The notes under the pieces are model-generated. The model worked only from the letters and a program-made list of their open reading frames with translations, ran no database searches and was not told the origin of the DNA. 64,000 nucleotides of DNA from contig CALVML010000001.1 of assembly GCA_944345705.1 (NCBI GenBank), positions 1-64,000 on the forward strand, written 5' to 3'. This document shows, piece by piece, positions 17,310 to 26,805 of this stretch. How positions within the stretch are numbered: position 1 is the first letter of the stretch; each line of letters starts with the position of its first letter. Origin of the DNA: an uncultured Clostridia bacterium. GTDB lineage: Bacteria > Bacillota > Clostridia > Christensenellales > UBA1242. A program made the position numbers and the translations under genes.

Positions 17310-18077
17310 TTATTCAATATTTATGCTTTGAATAAGATCAACAGATAATTTTTCAAAAGTTATTGAAATTGTTGTGCCAAGATTAGTATCATTTTGTGAA
17401 ATTGAGTATGTCGAATTTGAGCCAAATAGTGTTCTAGTAAGGGTAGTATTGAAATTTAAGCTATAGCTTTGTGTTGAATGGCTTCCATCTGTATAATTGA
17501 TTGAAATTTGCAGTTGGAAGGTAAATGAATTCGAACCTGTTTCATCTCTAAAACATACAACGCTTGTTTTATCTGTTTCTAATATTCCATTTTCTAGATT
17601 GCCTGATAGTTTAGTTGAATATATATTACTACCATCTTCTACTGTTGCACTGAGCAAGACAACATCCAGTGAAGCGACATCGCTTGGTAGTGTTGCTGAA
17701 ATTTGAGTAATTGAGGCATACATCATTTGACTTGGGCTTTGTTCTGCAAATATTGCTGTATAATTTCCTTGAGTTGATTCATTATATGTGAGATCTAAGT
17801 TTGTATTAGTTGATACTATTGTTCCATCATTATGAACCCAGCACAAGAACGGATTAGTTTCAGCATTCTTTTCTCTTGCAGTCAAGGTGATCCTTGTGCC
17901 TTCAGAAAGACTTTCATCTTGCACGCCATCAATAGAACCTAGTTGTGCATCACTTGGAAGTGCACTAATGGTAAAATAAGCCGTTTCGCCACAAGCAGTT
18001 AGAAGCACAAGTGACAAAAATAAAACAAAAACTAAACATATTTTTATAAAACTTTTCTTTTTTAATGCAATTTTCAT
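17310..18077 (-). CDS. Lipoprotein with InlB-like repeat region
   Basis: The 255-residue protein has a Lys-rich n-region, a hydrophobic stretch (11-27) and a lipobox LLTAC with Cys29, so it should be lipid-anchored outside the membrane. Residues about 34-110 (TISALPSDAQLGSIDG, EGTRITLTAREKNAETNPFLCWV, NYTAIF) look like a divergent InlB B-repeat. The rest is a Ser/Thr-rich beta domain. It lies opposite to both neighbours with its own AAAGGA site and promoter. The precise function is unknown. A related repeat type builds the large surface protein at 27328, so both may belong to the cell-surface protein set. Confidence 0.75.
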   Translation of the reverse strand: MKIALKKKSFIKICLVFVLFLSLVLLTACGETAYFTISALPSDAQLGSIDGVQDESLSEGTRITLTAREKNAETNPFLCWVHNDGTIVSTNTNLDLTYNESTQGNYTAIFAEQSPSQMMYASITQISATLPSDVASLDVVLLSATVEDGSNIYSTKLSGNLENGILETDKTSVVCFRDETGSNSFTFQLQISINYTDGSHSTQSYSLNFNTTLTRTLFGSNSTYSISQNDTNLGTTISITFEKLSVDLIQSINIE

Positions 18078-18101
18078 TTCAACAAAATCCTTTCTATATT
18101 A

Positions 18102-18131
18102 ATATTAACAATTATTTATATTATTTGTCAA
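18102..18131 (-). promoter_or_regulatory. Promoter for lipoprotein gene
   Basis: On the minus strand TTGACA (18126-18131) and TAATAT (18102-18107) with 18-bp spacing, 24 nt before the start codon. Confidence 0.6.
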
Positions 18132-18206
18132 ATTATTTTATTTAAATTCAGAAATTCGAGTGTATTTTTTAAATGCTTGCATAAAATACTTTGTGAAGGA
18201 GTGACT

Positions 18207-18980
18207 ATGTGGGAGTTTTCCATTAACTTGAAAAAAGAGAATTTTGATAATGCAAGTTTAATATTCAATTATTTAAATAGTACGGTAAAGACATTCAAAG
18301 GCGTATTAACTGAACATGAAGAAAATGGTTATGTTAGTATTTTAGTAGGTGTTGAGGACGAGTATAAAGAAAACATAAAAAGCATGATTAGTTCTTGTAT
18401 TGTTGAAATTATTTGCAACAAATACAAGTGGAATTTTTTGAATAAAAAATTAAATCTTCCTATTCAAAATGATATAGGTCTTTTAGCATTTAAGAAAGCA
18501 CTTTTAAATTTTGACAAAGAAACAGATCGATTTATCGTCAAGAAAAATTTAGTGCTTGAGAAAGATATATTTTTGGAATCATTCTTTTATTTTAAACTTA
18601 CTCCGCTAAAAAACAAATGGCAGGAACTTATTACCTTATCAAATGAAAACAGAGATTATCTTGTATGTAAGGATAGTTTTATTGATTTATTAAAGTTTTT
18701 AGTTGATAATTTGGATATTGAAGAAGATGAAATAAGTGTTATAAAAGAAAAGAATAGTTATAAAATTTTGCTTGATGATAAAATTCAATATATTGAAAAT
18801 CCCTTGACAGAGGAGCAGATTGTATCTTCGGTAATTGATTTATCTCCACAAAAAATAAATCTTTATTTTGATGAAAATTCGCAGGCGATAACTTTGCTTG
18901 AAAAACTTTTTGCGGATAGAATAGTGAAAAGCAGTTTGGATAATAGGGTTAACAATATCAAAAAAATTAAATTAAATTAA
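18207..18980 (+). CDS. ytxC: YtxC-like sporulation protein
   Basis: The 257-residue protein ends with the pattern typical of YtxC: FIDLLKFLVDNLDIEEDEISVI, then a short acidic linker, SSVIDLSPQKINLYF and LLEKLFADRIV. The N-terminal half is a poorly conserved mixed domain. YtxC is linked to sporulation in Bacillus but has no known biochemical role. Placement directly before thrS supports the call, since ytxC and thrS are neighbours in many Firmicutes. A TTG ten codons upstream is possible, but ATG 18207 has GAAGGAG correctly placed. Confidence 0.72.
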   Translation: MWEFSINLKKENFDNASLIFNYLNSTVKTFKGVLTEHEENGYVSILVGVEDEYKENIKSMISSCIVEIICNKYKWNFLNKKLNLPIQNDIGLLAFKKALLNFDKETDRFIVKKNLVLEKDIFLESFFYFKLTPLKNKWQELITLSNENRDYLVCKDSFIDLLKFLVDNLDIEEDEISVIKEKNSYKILLDDKIQYIENPLTEEQIVSSVIDLSPQKINLYFDENSQAITLLEKLFADRIVKSSLDNRVNNIKKIKLN

Positions 18981-18987
18981 AAAATTG

Positions 18988-19016
18988 TTGACAAAGTGTC
19001 ATTTAAAGTCTATAAT
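18988..19016 (+). promoter_or_regulatory. Promoter of thrS
   Basis: Perfect TTGACA (18988-18993), 17-bp spacer and TATAAT (19011-19016). Confidence 0.92.
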
Positions 19017-19022
19017 ATTAAT

Positions 19023-19218
19023 AGACTTGGAGTGATAGACAAGTAGCAACATTTGATGTGTACAGAGAAAGATTGGTTTGGTGAAAAATCTTGACTAAAA
19101 TGCTTGTGAAACCACTGTCATGATGATGGGTTTTTGAAGAGTGGCATAAAAGTTTTTTATGCAATTAAGGTGGAACCGCGGTTTTATCAATCGTCCTTAA
19201 ATTTTTAAGGGCGTTTTT
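19023..19218 (+). promoter_or_regulatory. T-box leader (threonine) with terminator
   Basis: The leader carries the T-box consensus AAGGTGGAACCGCG (19167-19180), an upstream AGAGAAAG motif of Stem I, and a specifier-like GAA-ACC-AC with ACC (Thr) at 19111-19113. It ends in a terminator CGTCCTTAA/TTAAGGGCG plus seven Ts (19192-19217). Uncharged tRNA-Thr should bind and favour the antiterminator, allowing thrS expression. Confidence 0.93.
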
Positions 19219-19292
19219 TTATGAAAAATCACTATTTTATGAAATATGTGTTTCCAAAAACGCTTTGAAAGAATTTTAAAAGGAGAAAAATT

Positions 19293-21062
19293 ATGGAAAT
19301 TGTAGAAAAAAAAGATGAAGAACTTCAAAAGTCAAGACATTCGCTTGCACATGTGCTTGCAAAAGCACTTGTTAGCCTTTATCCTAATACAAAACTCGCA
19401 ATAGGACCTGCGATTGAGGATGGTTTTTATTATGATATTGAGCTTGACAAGTCAATTACAGCCAATGATTTTCAAGATATTGAAAAAAAGATGAAAGAAA
19501 TCATTAACAAGGGTGAAAAATTTGAGAAGAAGGTAGTCACTAAAGAAGAGGCACTTAAATTATTCAAGGATAATGTTTATAAAACAGAAATCATAAATGA
19601 ACTCAAAGATGGCGAAGAAGTTTCTATCTATTATCTTGGCGAAGATTTTTTTGACTTGTGTCGTGGTCCTCATGTTGAATCATGCACAAAATTGCAGAAT
19701 TTTGGGTATAAAATTCACAGTATAAATGGTGCATATTGGCGTGGTAACGAGAAAAACAAAATGTTACAAAGAGTTTATGTCTATGCATTTAAAACTAAAA
19801 AGGAGCTTGCTGAATATATTGCAAAACTTGAAGACGCAAGAAAGCGTGACCACAACAAACTTGGACGAGAATTGCAACTATTTACCACTGTCGATTACAT
19901 TGGACAAGGTCTTCCTATTCTTCTTCCAAGAGGTGCAAAGGTTATACAACTATTGCAAAGATTTGTTGAAGATGAAGAGGCAAAGCGAGGCTGGCTTTTG
20001 ACTAAAACTCCATTTATGGCTAAAAGCGATCTTTATAAGATTTCAGGGCACTGGGATCACTACAAAGATGGAATGTTTATTCTAGGTGACGAAGAAAAGG
20101 ATAAAGAAGTTTATGCACTTCGTCCTATGACTTGTCCATTCCAATATCAAGCATACTTAAATCAGGCAAGATCATATAAAGATTTACCTTTAAGATATAA
20201 CGAAACATCAACTCTATTTAGAAATGAAGCTAGTGGTGAAATGCACGGACTTATAAGAGTGCGTCAGTTTACTATTTCAGAAGGGCATTTGATGTGTAGA
20301 CCTGATCAACTTGAAGACGAGTTTAAGAAATGTCTTGAACTTGCGATCTATATGCTTAAAACGCTTGGATTGTATGAAGACGCATCATACAGATTTTCAC
20401 AATGGGATGAAAACGATAAAGAAAAATATATTGGAACTAAAGAGCAGTGGGATGAAGCTCAAAGCTCTATGAAGAAAATTCTTGATCATCTTGGAATTCC
20501 TTATGTTATAGGCATTGGAGAAGCCGCTTTCTATGGACCTAAACTTGATATTCAAATAAAGAATGTGTTTGGAAAGGAAGATACTCTAATTACTATCCAA
20601 ATAGATCAAATGCTTGCAGAAAAATTTGGTATGGAATATACCGATAGCGATGGAAGTAAGAAAATTCCTTATATCATTCATAGAACTTCTATTGGTTGTT
20701 ATGAAAGAACTCTTGCATACCTAATTGAAAAATATGCAGGTGCTTTCCCTGTATGGCTTTCACCTGAACAGGTAAAAGTACTTTCTTTGACCGAAAGAAA
20801 CAATGACTATGCAAGTAAGATAGTTGAAGAATTGAGAGAAGAAGGATTGCGAGTAGAGGCAGACCTTAGAAATGAAAAAATTGGCTATAAAATACGAGAA
20901 GCTTTAAACATGAAAGTCCCATATTTAATCATTGTTGGCGATGAAGAAGAAAAGAATGGCACAATTTCTTTGCGCGGTCGTGGACAGGAGAATAAATCTG
21001 GATTAAAATTGTCGGAATTTATCGAAAGAATTCAAAATGAAATAAAAACTAAAAAAATTTAG
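19293..21062 (+). CDS. thrS: Threonyl-tRNA synthetase lacking the TGS domain
   Basis: This class II synthetase joins threonine to tRNA-Thr. The 589-residue protein starts directly at the editing domain (HSLAHVLAKAL and later CRGPHVESC, the zinc-site motifs of N2). It then has the catalytic core with motif 2 around RNEASGEMHGLIRVRQFT and motif 3 near IGCYERTLAYLIEKYAG, and finally the anticodon-binding domain. The N-terminal TGS domain of about 60 residues, normal in most bacterial ThrRS (about 640 aa), is absent. ATG 19293 has an AAGGAG site, and no frame continues upstream into the T-box. It is controlled by that T-box. Confidence 0.97.
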   Translation: MEIVEKKDEELQKSRHSLAHVLAKALVSLYPNTKLAIGPAIEDGFYYDIELDKSITANDFQDIEKKMKEIINKGEKFEKKVVTKEEALKLFKDNVYKTEIINELKDGEEVSIYYLGEDFFDLCRGPHVESCTKLQNFGYKIHSINGAYWRGNEKNKMLQRVYVYAFKTKKELAEYIAKLEDARKRDHNKLGRELQLFTTVDYIGQGLPILLPRGAKVIQLLQRFVEDEEAKRGWLLTKTPFMAKSDLYKISGHWDHYKDGMFILGDEEKDKEVYALRPMTCPFQYQAYLNQARSYKDLPLRYNETSTLFRNEASGEMHGLIRVRQFTISEGHLMCRPDQLEDEFKKCLELAIYMLKTLGLYEDASYRFSQWDENDKEKYIGTKEQWDEAQSSMKKILDHLGIPYVIGIGEAAFYGPKLDIQIKNVFGKEDTLITIQIDQMLAEKFGMEYTDSDGSKKIPYIIHRTSIGCYERTLAYLIEKYAGAFPVWLSPEQVKVLSLTERNNDYASKIVEELREEGLRVEADLRNEKIGYKIREALNMKVPYLIIVGDEEEKNGTISLRGRGQENKSGLKLSEFIERIQNEIKTKKI

Positions 21063-21126
21063 TCTAAAATGCTTTGAATTTTGATATAATTATGTTAAGA
21101 TTACAAAGTAAATTTAAGGAGGAAAG

Positions 21127-21693
21127 ATGGACGCAACACAAATTATTCTAATAGTGTTTATCGTGCTTTTGATTATTATTTATCCAATTCTTGTGTCGTC
21201 AAAGAATAAAAAAGAAAATCAAAGAATGCAAGAACAAACAAATTCACTAAAACGCGGAGATAAGGTACTGACAGCTAGCGGTATTTACGGAACAATTGTT
21301 GACCTTCATAGAGATGGAGATAAAACAATTGTTACAATTGAAACAGGCGTGGATAAAACAAAAGGTTATATGTCAATTGACGCTTATGCTATTTATACTG
21401 TATTTAGAGATGAGCAAAATGCAGAATTAGAAAAGATAGAGGATGCAAAACCTGAACAAGAAACAAAACCACAAGAAAATGAAAGTGCAGACGAAAAGCC
21501 ACAAGTTGAAGAGCAGACTAATACCACAGAAACTCAAGACACAGTAAAAGTTGAATTGAGAGCTGAAAGCGAGCAGGAACCTGCTATTCAAGAGAGTGAC
21601 GCCATAGTCGCTAAAGAAGAAAATCAAGTCGAAGAGAAAAAAGAAGAAAAAGAAAAATCTAAAAAGAAATCTAGAAATAAAAAGAATGATTAA
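21127..21693 (+). CDS. yajC: Preprotein translocase subunit YajC with long charged tail
   Basis: YajC is a small membrane partner of SecDF and the Sec translocon. One membrane span (about 5-24) is followed by the conserved core LKRGDKVLTASGIYGTIVDL. From about residue 100 the protein becomes an 88-residue Glu/Lys/Gln-rich tail ending in a run of basic residues; most YajC proteins end near 90-110. The AAGGAGG site supports ATG 21127. It lies 65 bp after thrS and close to secDF, its functional partners. Confidence 0.92.
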   Translation: MDATQIILIVFIVLLIIIYPILVSSKNKKENQRMQEQTNSLKRGDKVLTASGIYGTIVDLHRDGDKTIVTIETGVDKTKGYMSIDAYAIYTVFRDEQNAELEKIEDAKPEQETKPQENESADEKPQVEEQTNTTETQDTVKVELRAESEQEPAIQESDAIVAKEENQVEEKKEEKEKSKKKSRNKKND

Positions 21694-21705
21694 TCTTTAA
21701 AAAAT

Positions 21706-21746
21706 AAAGCGATTAAATTCATATTTGATTTTGATCGCTTTTTTTA
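21706..21746 (+). terminator. Terminator after yajC
   Basis: AAAGCGAT and ATCGCTTT flank a 20-nt loop and lead into a T run. Confidence 0.85.
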
Positions 21747-21836
21747 ATATAATATTTGAGAAAATTTTAGAATAAATTTTATAATTAATTATTTCTATAG
21801 CCTTTTAATTTCATAAAAAAGTCATTTTTTTAGTAA

Positions 21837-21850
21837 GACAAGCATATTTT
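21837..21850 (+). promoter_or_regulatory. GACAAGC motif upstream of TIGR04086-like gene
   Basis: GACAAGCATATTTT lies 62 nt upstream of the start codon. GCATATT resembles a sigma-E -35, and GATATAATT about 12 nt on could act as -10. The second sigK copy lies at the same 62-nt distance. Confidence 0.35.
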
Positions 21851-21898
21851 ATCGTGAAGATATAATTTAATGTATAAAATTATCAAAAGGAGTCAAAT

Positions 21899-22312
21899 AT
21901 GAAATTGAAAGCAAAAACTAAACCCGAAAGAAAAGAAAATCCCTTGTTGAAAAGTATTTTGAAGGGTAGTTTGATTGCGCTATGTGTTTCTTTAATTTTA
22001 GTGCTTGTTTTCGCATTCTTGTTAAAGTTTACAGATGTGCCTGACTCAATTATCACACCAGTCAATCAAGTTATAAAGGGTGTCAGCATATTTTTAGGCG
22101 TATTTATCGGGCTTAAGCGTTCAAAAGAATTGGGACTTGTAAGTGGACTACTTATTGGTTTTATTTACACTATCGTGGCATTTTTAGTGTTTAGTGCCTT
22201 ATCAGCAAGCTTTTCTATAGATGTAACTTTGCTTACCGATATTGTGTTCGGAGCTATAATTGGTGCTATTTGCGGAATAATATGTGTAAATATTAAAAAA
22301 ACTACAAATTAA
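21899..22312 (+). CDS. TIGR04086-like four-span membrane protein
   Basis: The 137-residue protein has a charged, Lys-rich N-terminus and four hydrophobic segments (about 22-42, 56-70, 77-99 and 107-130), with GVFIGLKRSKELGLVSGLLIG between spans 2 and 3. Small membrane proteins of this shape next to yajC/secDF in Clostridia are assigned to the TIGR04086 family, of unknown function. AAAGGAG supports ATG 21899. A separate terminator before it and a separate promoter after it make it a single-gene unit, perhaps with a sporulation-type promoter. Confidence 0.6.
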   Translation: MKLKAKTKPERKENPLLKSILKGSLIALCVSLILVLVFAFLLKFTDVPDSIITPVNQVIKGVSIFLGVFIGLKRSKELGLVSGLLIGFIYTIVAFLVFSALSASFSIDVTLLTDIVFGAIIGAICGIICVNIKKTTN

Positions 22313-22325
22313 AACATTATTTTGT

Positions 22326-22354
22326 TTGACATCGTCCTTTTAATTCTTTATAAT
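22326..22354 (+). promoter_or_regulatory. Promoter of secDF
   Basis: Perfect TTGACA (22326-22331), 17-bp spacer and TATAAT (22349-22354), about 60 nt before secD. Confidence 0.92.
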
Positions 22355-22414
22355 TATGAGAGTAGTTTAATTAACTATTTTTATAATGCTTTCAATTAAA
22401 AGGATTTTTGTTAA

Positions 22415-23875
22415 ATGTTAAAGAAAAATTCTATAATATCATTTGTTCTACTTGTTATTATCGCAGTTTTAGGCATACTACTTTGTGTATGTCCTTTTGC
22501 TGTTCCTGCATCTACTGACAATTATAATGGCTTTATTCAAGCTATTCAAAAGGGTATGGAACTTGAAGGTGGAGTAAGTGCCATCTATCAAGTGGATAGT
22601 TCTGCAAGTGGAGATTCAATTTCTCAAACGATAGATGATAATCTTTCAAAAATAGAAAATATGTTTAGTGTACAGGGATATACTGAAGTTTACGCTGTAA
22701 GGCAGGGTGACGATAAAATAAGAGTGGTTGCATCTGGTGCAAATCATACTGATTCATCATTTACAAATTTTGCAAATCCACAAAATCTTTATATTACCTT
22801 AGATCAACTCTCTGATACAGTAACTTCAGCTACAACCTATATAACTTCAGTAGATATTCAAAGTGCAACTCCAACCTATGACTATGAATCACAATCTTAT
22901 GTGATTGAGCTTTCATTTAATCAAATTGGACGCGATAGAATTGCTGAAATGAAAGATGATGCTGATTTGACAAACAGGACAACTGCATATCTTTATTTGG
23001 GCGAATTATCGACTGATAACTATTGGGCAGAAGTTTCAGTAGATGACCTTGGCAATGGTGTACGAATAAGTGCAAGCAGTGATGGGGCATACTCTGACTC
23101 AACTTCAAGCAGTTCTCAAATTCTTGAGATGGCTTATTCAATAGTTAGTGGCTCTATTTCGCAAGACATATCTTTAATTCAAGCGAGTACTTTCTCTGCA
23201 GTATGGGGACAGAACACCAAACTTTATCTTGGAATAGTTTGTCTTATTATTGTAATTCTTTCTCTTGCTTTCATGTGGTTTAGATATGGATCTCTTGGTT
23301 TATTAGGTAATTTATCGAACATATTCTATCTTATTATATTCCTATTCTTGATGCAGTCAATTCCTTTTATTACATTGACTTTAGCAGGTGTTATTGGCTG
23401 TATAGTTGCATTCTTGATTGCAGTGACAGCAAATGCAATTATATTTGAAAAGATAAGACAGGAATATGCTGTTGGAAAGAAAATTCACCTTGCTTGCAAG
23501 GGCGGACAAAGACAAGCATTGTGGCCAATACTTGATAGTCACTTTATGATAATGCTCGCTTGCATTTTCATTTGGATATTTGCTCCAGCAAGCTTAAAGA
23601 GTTTTGCCTATACCATTTTCTTTGGTGCGATTGTTTCATTATTCTCATCACTTGCACTAACAAGATGGTTTATCAGCCTTTATCTTCCACTTAACAGCAC
23701 AAAAGCATACAAAATGCGACTTTATCGTGATCCTAAGACAAGAGAGATAAAGGACGATAAAGTAAATATCGAAAATAATATAGAAAATCAAAGCATTGTA
23801 GAAAATGCGATTGAAGATAGTTCAGAAGCAGGCGATATTACTGCAAAACCTCTTAATGAAGGGGGTGATAACTAA
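22415..23875 (+). CDS. secD: Protein translocase subunit SecD
   Basis: SecD works with SecF, using the proton gradient to complete export after SecA. The 486-residue protein has an N-terminal span (7-29), a large extracytoplasmic domain beginning with the conserved KGMELEGGVSAIYQV (the G-x-D-x-x-GG region, Asp replaced by Glu) and a C-terminal cluster of five spans (from about 270 to 440). A hydrophilic acidic tail of about 50 residues follows. The stop overlaps the secF start by one base (TAATG), implying translational coupling. Confidence 0.9.
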   Translation: MLKKNSIISFVLLVIIAVLGILLCVCPFAVPASTDNYNGFIQAIQKGMELEGGVSAIYQVDSSASGDSISQTIDDNLSKIENMFSVQGYTEVYAVRQGDDKIRVVASGANHTDSSFTNFANPQNLYITLDQLSDTVTSATTYITSVDIQSATPTYDYESQSYVIELSFNQIGRDRIAEMKDDADLTNRTTAYLYLGELSTDNYWAEVSVDDLGNGVRISASSDGAYSDSTSSSSQILEMAYSIVSGSISQDISLIQASTFSAVWGQNTKLYLGIVCLIIVILSLAFMWFRYGSLGLLGNLSNIFYLIIFLFLMQSIPFITLTLAGVIGCIVAFLIAVTANAIIFEKIRQEYAVGKKIHLACKGGQRQALWPILDSHFMIMLACIFIWIFAPASLKSFAYTIFFGAIVSLFSSLALTRWFISLYLPLNSTKAYKMRLYRDPKTREIKDDKVNIENNIENQSIVENAIEDSSEAGDITAKPLNEGGDN

Positions 23876-24918
23876 TGACTAAGTCTAAAAATAAAATGAA
23901 AAAACCTTATGATTTAAAATTACAAGACAAAGTGATGAATTCAAAGTTTAATCTTTGCAAAAATTTTCTTTACTTTTTAATTGCGCCACTAATTATTATG
24001 CTTGTTGGCATAATTTTAGTGTCGACAGTTGGCTTTAATATCGGTACTGATTTTTCTGGATATAGTACATTTAGAGTATATGTCAATAGTCAAAATGATT
24101 TTGGCGAAAATTTTGCTAGTTATGACTTAGATAATGCAGAAGATTATAAAGCCGTTAAAAGTATAATTGAAAATACCTTTGATGCTCAAAATCTAGATAT
24201 TGTATCTTATAAAGTAACAACAATGAATATTGATGATTATCTTGTGATAGATGGTCAGGCAATTGAAATAGATTTTGTAAATACTGTATCAAGTGAAAAC
24301 AGACAATTGCAGAATGAAAATTTACGCGAAGGTATTCTTACAGCATTTGGCTATCAAAATGATTATCCACTTGCAGTAAGTACGGTAGATTATGTACAGC
24401 CAATGCAATCTTTCAATTATATAATCGCACTTCTTGCAGGCATTGTCTTTGCGATTGTTGTAAGCATGATTTATCTTTCAATAAGATACAATGCCTATGC
24501 ATTTGTTTCAACTATCATGATATGCGCTATTGATATCTTGAGCGTATTGTCACTATTGCTTATTTGCCGAGTGGTTGTTTCAATGACTATTGGAATTATT
24601 GTATTATCAACTTTAATTCTAAGTCTTTTAAACATATTTGTTCACTATAGTAAGATGAAATATAATATTAGAACAGATAAATTTGCTGAGAAAAGAACTA
24701 TAAAAGTTTCAGAACTTTCAGCAAAAGAGCTTTTAGTAAAAAAGACTATTATATATATTTGCTTAATATTATTCAGTATAATAATGATTGCAATTTCAGT
24801 TCCTGCTGTAAGACAGGTTGGACTCGGACTTCTAATCAGTGTAATTGTAACTTATTATACATCAACTTTCATTTTGCCAGCTTTTGTAGGAACAATCTAT
24901 AAGCAGAAGAAAAATTAA
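23875..24918 (+). CDS. secF: Protein translocase subunit SecF
   Basis: The 347-residue partner of SecD has an N-terminal span (about 26-49), an extracytoplasmic domain opening with GFNIGTDFSGYSTFRVY (the family GxDFxGG motif, second Gly replaced) and five C-terminal spans, with a charged cytoplasmic loop at about 255-290. GGGGGTGATA near the end of secD provides its ribosome site. A terminator follows the stop. Confidence 0.9.
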   Translation: MTKSKNKMKKPYDLKLQDKVMNSKFNLCKNFLYFLIAPLIIMLVGIILVSTVGFNIGTDFSGYSTFRVYVNSQNDFGENFASYDLDNAEDYKAVKSIIENTFDAQNLDIVSYKVTTMNIDDYLVIDGQAIEIDFVNTVSSENRQLQNENLREGILTAFGYQNDYPLAVSTVDYVQPMQSFNYIIALLAGIVFAIVVSMIYLSIRYNAYAFVSTIMICAIDILSVLSLLLICRVVVSMTIGIIVLSTLILSLLNIFVHYSKMKYNIRTDKFAEKRTIKVSELSAKELLVKKTIIYICLILFSIIMIAISVPAVRQVGLGLLISVIVTYYTSTFILPAFVGTIYKQKKN

Positions 24919-24924
24919 AAATTT

Positions 24925-24961
24925 AGCGGGATAAAGTTTTGCGATTTTGCCCGCTTTTTTA
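24925..24961 (+). terminator. Terminator after secDF
   Basis: AGCGGG and CCCGCT close a 19-nt loop followed by TTTTTT. Confidence 0.85.
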
Positions 24962-25000
24962 TTATAATTAAGATAATAATATATTTTATATAATTTTTAC

Positions 25001-25029
25001 TTGCAAAAATAAACGATTTATGCTATACT
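25001..25029 (+). promoter_or_regulatory. Promoter of rpsB-tsf with long leader
   Basis: TTGCAA (25001-25006), 17-bp spacer and TATACT (25024-25029). The leader is about 165 nt to the ATG and contains a hairpin AGAATTT/AAATTCT (25121-25138). Autogenous control by S2 is plausible but not shown. Confidence 0.75.
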
Positions 25030-25202
25030 TTCAAAGTCATTGGACAATATGCACCTATAGAATATTCTTTTACAGTTGCCAAAACCATTTTGTGAGCCAA
25101 ACTATATTTCACAATTTGCAAGAATTTCTAAAAATTCTGAGGTCGTAAGAAGGAGATTGAAAACTATAGGGAAGGACAAAAAACAAAAGGAGGAAAATTA
25201 AA

Positions 25203-26126
25203 ATGTCGGTTATTTCAATGAAACAACTTCTAGAAGCGGGCGTTCATTTTGGTCACCAGACTAGAAAATGGAACCCTAAGATGAAAAAATTCATTTTTAC
25301 TGCACGAAATGACATTCATATCATCAATCTAGAACAAACCTCTGAGCAAATTGACAAAGCTTATCTATTCATTCGCGATGTTGTTGCCAGCGGAAAAAGC
25401 GTACTCTTTGTAGGAACAAAGAAACAAGCACAAGATGCAGTTAAAGAAGAAGCAGAAAGATGTGGAATGTACTATATCAATTCACACTGGCTTGGCGGTC
25501 TTTTGACAAACTTCAAAACTATCAAATCAAGAATAGAAAGACTAAACAAGCTCAACCAAATGGAAAAGGTTGGCGAATTTGACCTTTTACCTAAAAAGGA
25601 AGTGACTATCCTTAAGACTGAAAGAGATAAACTTGAGAAAAATCTCGGCGGTATCAAGGAAATGAGAGAACTCCCTGGAGCAGTTATCTTAGTTGATCCT
25701 AATGTTGAGCACATTTGTGTAAATGAATGTAAAATTCTTGATATACCTATGGTTGCTCTTTGTGATACAAACGGCAATCCAGACGGAATTGACTATGTAA
25801 TTCCTGGAAATGATGACGCGATTAGAAGTGTTAAACTTATTATCGCAGGTCTTGCAGATGCTGTTATTGAAGCTAGAGAAGGCGTTTCAATGAAGAAAGA
25901 AAGTGATGATCAAGATGAAGATATTGACATCGAGAAAGTTCTTGCAGAAACAAAGCCTAATTTAGAAATCGCTGAAGCAGGTGAAGAAAATAAAACTAAG
26001 AAAAATTCTAGAAAAAAACCTTCTAAAAAGAAAGTAGAAAAGAAAGAAAAGCCAGCTGAAGTTAAAGAAGAAAAGGCTGAAACTGAAACAAAAGCAGAAA
26101 CAAAATCTGAAGAAGAAGGAGAATAA
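25203..26126 (+). CDS. rpsB: 30S ribosomal protein S2 with long Lys/Glu-rich tail
   Basis: S2 is a late-assembling 30S protein that helps recruit S1. The first about 225 residues show the standard S2 domain ([61 protein letters not shown]). They are followed by an about 80-residue tail of mostly Lys and Glu, longer than in most bacteria (family about 235-260). It is preceded by AAAGGAGG and followed 2 nt later by tsf. Confidence 0.97.
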   Translation: MSVISMKQLLEAGVHFGHQTRKWNPKMKKFIFTARNDIHIINLEQTSEQIDKAYLFIRDVVASGKSVLFVGTKKQAQDAVKEEAERCGMYYINSHWLGGLLTNFKTIKSRIERLNKLNQMEKVGEFDLLPKKEVTILKTERDKLEKNLGGIKEMRELPGAVILVDPNVEHICVNECKILDIPMVALCDTNGNPDGIDYVIPGNDDAIRSVKLIIAGLADAVIEAREGVSMKKESDDQDEDIDIEKVLAETKPNLEIAEAGEENKTKKNSRKKPSKKKVEKKEKPAEVKEEKAETETKAETKSEEEGE

Positions 26127-26128
26127 TT

Positions 26129-26782
26129 ATGAATTTTACAGCTAAAGATGTTGCACTTTTGCGTGCAAAAACAAATGCAGGTATGATGGACTGCAAAAAA
26201 GCATTAGTTGAATGTGATGGCGATTTTGAAAAAGCTACAATTTGGCTTCGTGAAAAGGGAATTGCCGCTGCTGCAAAAAAACAATCACGCATTGCTTCTG
26301 AAGGAATTGTTACTTCATATATCCACATGGGTGGAAAAATTGGAGTACTTGTTGAAATTAATTGTGAAACTGATTTCGTTGCCAAGACTGAAGCCTTCCA
26401 AGAAATTGGACATGATGTAGCATTACAGATTGCCGCTGCTGCTCCAAAATATGTTAGAATTGAAGAAGTACCTGCAGAAGAACTTGAGCAAGAAAAAGAA
26501 ATTTTGCGTAATCAAGCTCTTAATGAAGGAAAACCTGCCCAAATCGTTGATAAGATGGTTGAAGGTAGAGTTAAAAAATTCTATCAAGATGTATGCTTAC
26601 TCGAGCAATCTTTTGTAAAAGATCCAAGCAAGACTATTCAAGAATATATCAATGAAAAAACACTTCAAATCGGAGAAAAAATCTCTATTAGAAGATTTGC
26701 TAGATTTGAAATGGGCGAAGGTCTTGAAAAACGCAATGACAATCTTGCTGAAGAAGTTGAAAAACAAATCAACAACAAATAA
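26129..26782 (+). CDS. tsf: Elongation factor Ts (short form)
   Basis: EF-Ts exchanges GDP for GTP on EF-Tu. The 217-residue protein has the N-terminal UBA-like domain ([23 protein letters not shown]) and the core motif [19 protein letters not shown]. It is about 70 residues shorter than the E. coli and Bacillus proteins, close to the compact Thermus form with a single core subdomain. It is coupled to rpsB with a GAAGAAGGAG site inside the rpsB end. A strong terminator follows, so the usual downstream pyrH is absent. Confidence 0.97.
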   Translation: MNFTAKDVALLRAKTNAGMMDCKKALVECDGDFEKATIWLREKGIAAAAKKQSRIASEGIVTSYIHMGGKIGVLVEINCETDFVAKTEAFQEIGHDVALQIAAAAPKYVRIEEVPAEELEQEKEILRNQALNEGKPAQIVDKMVEGRVKKFYQDVCLLEQSFVKDPSKTIQEYINEKTLQIGEKISIRRFARFEMGEGLEKRNDNLAEEVEKQINNK

Positions 26783-26805
26783 AATTTTTAAATATATACG
26801 AATTT

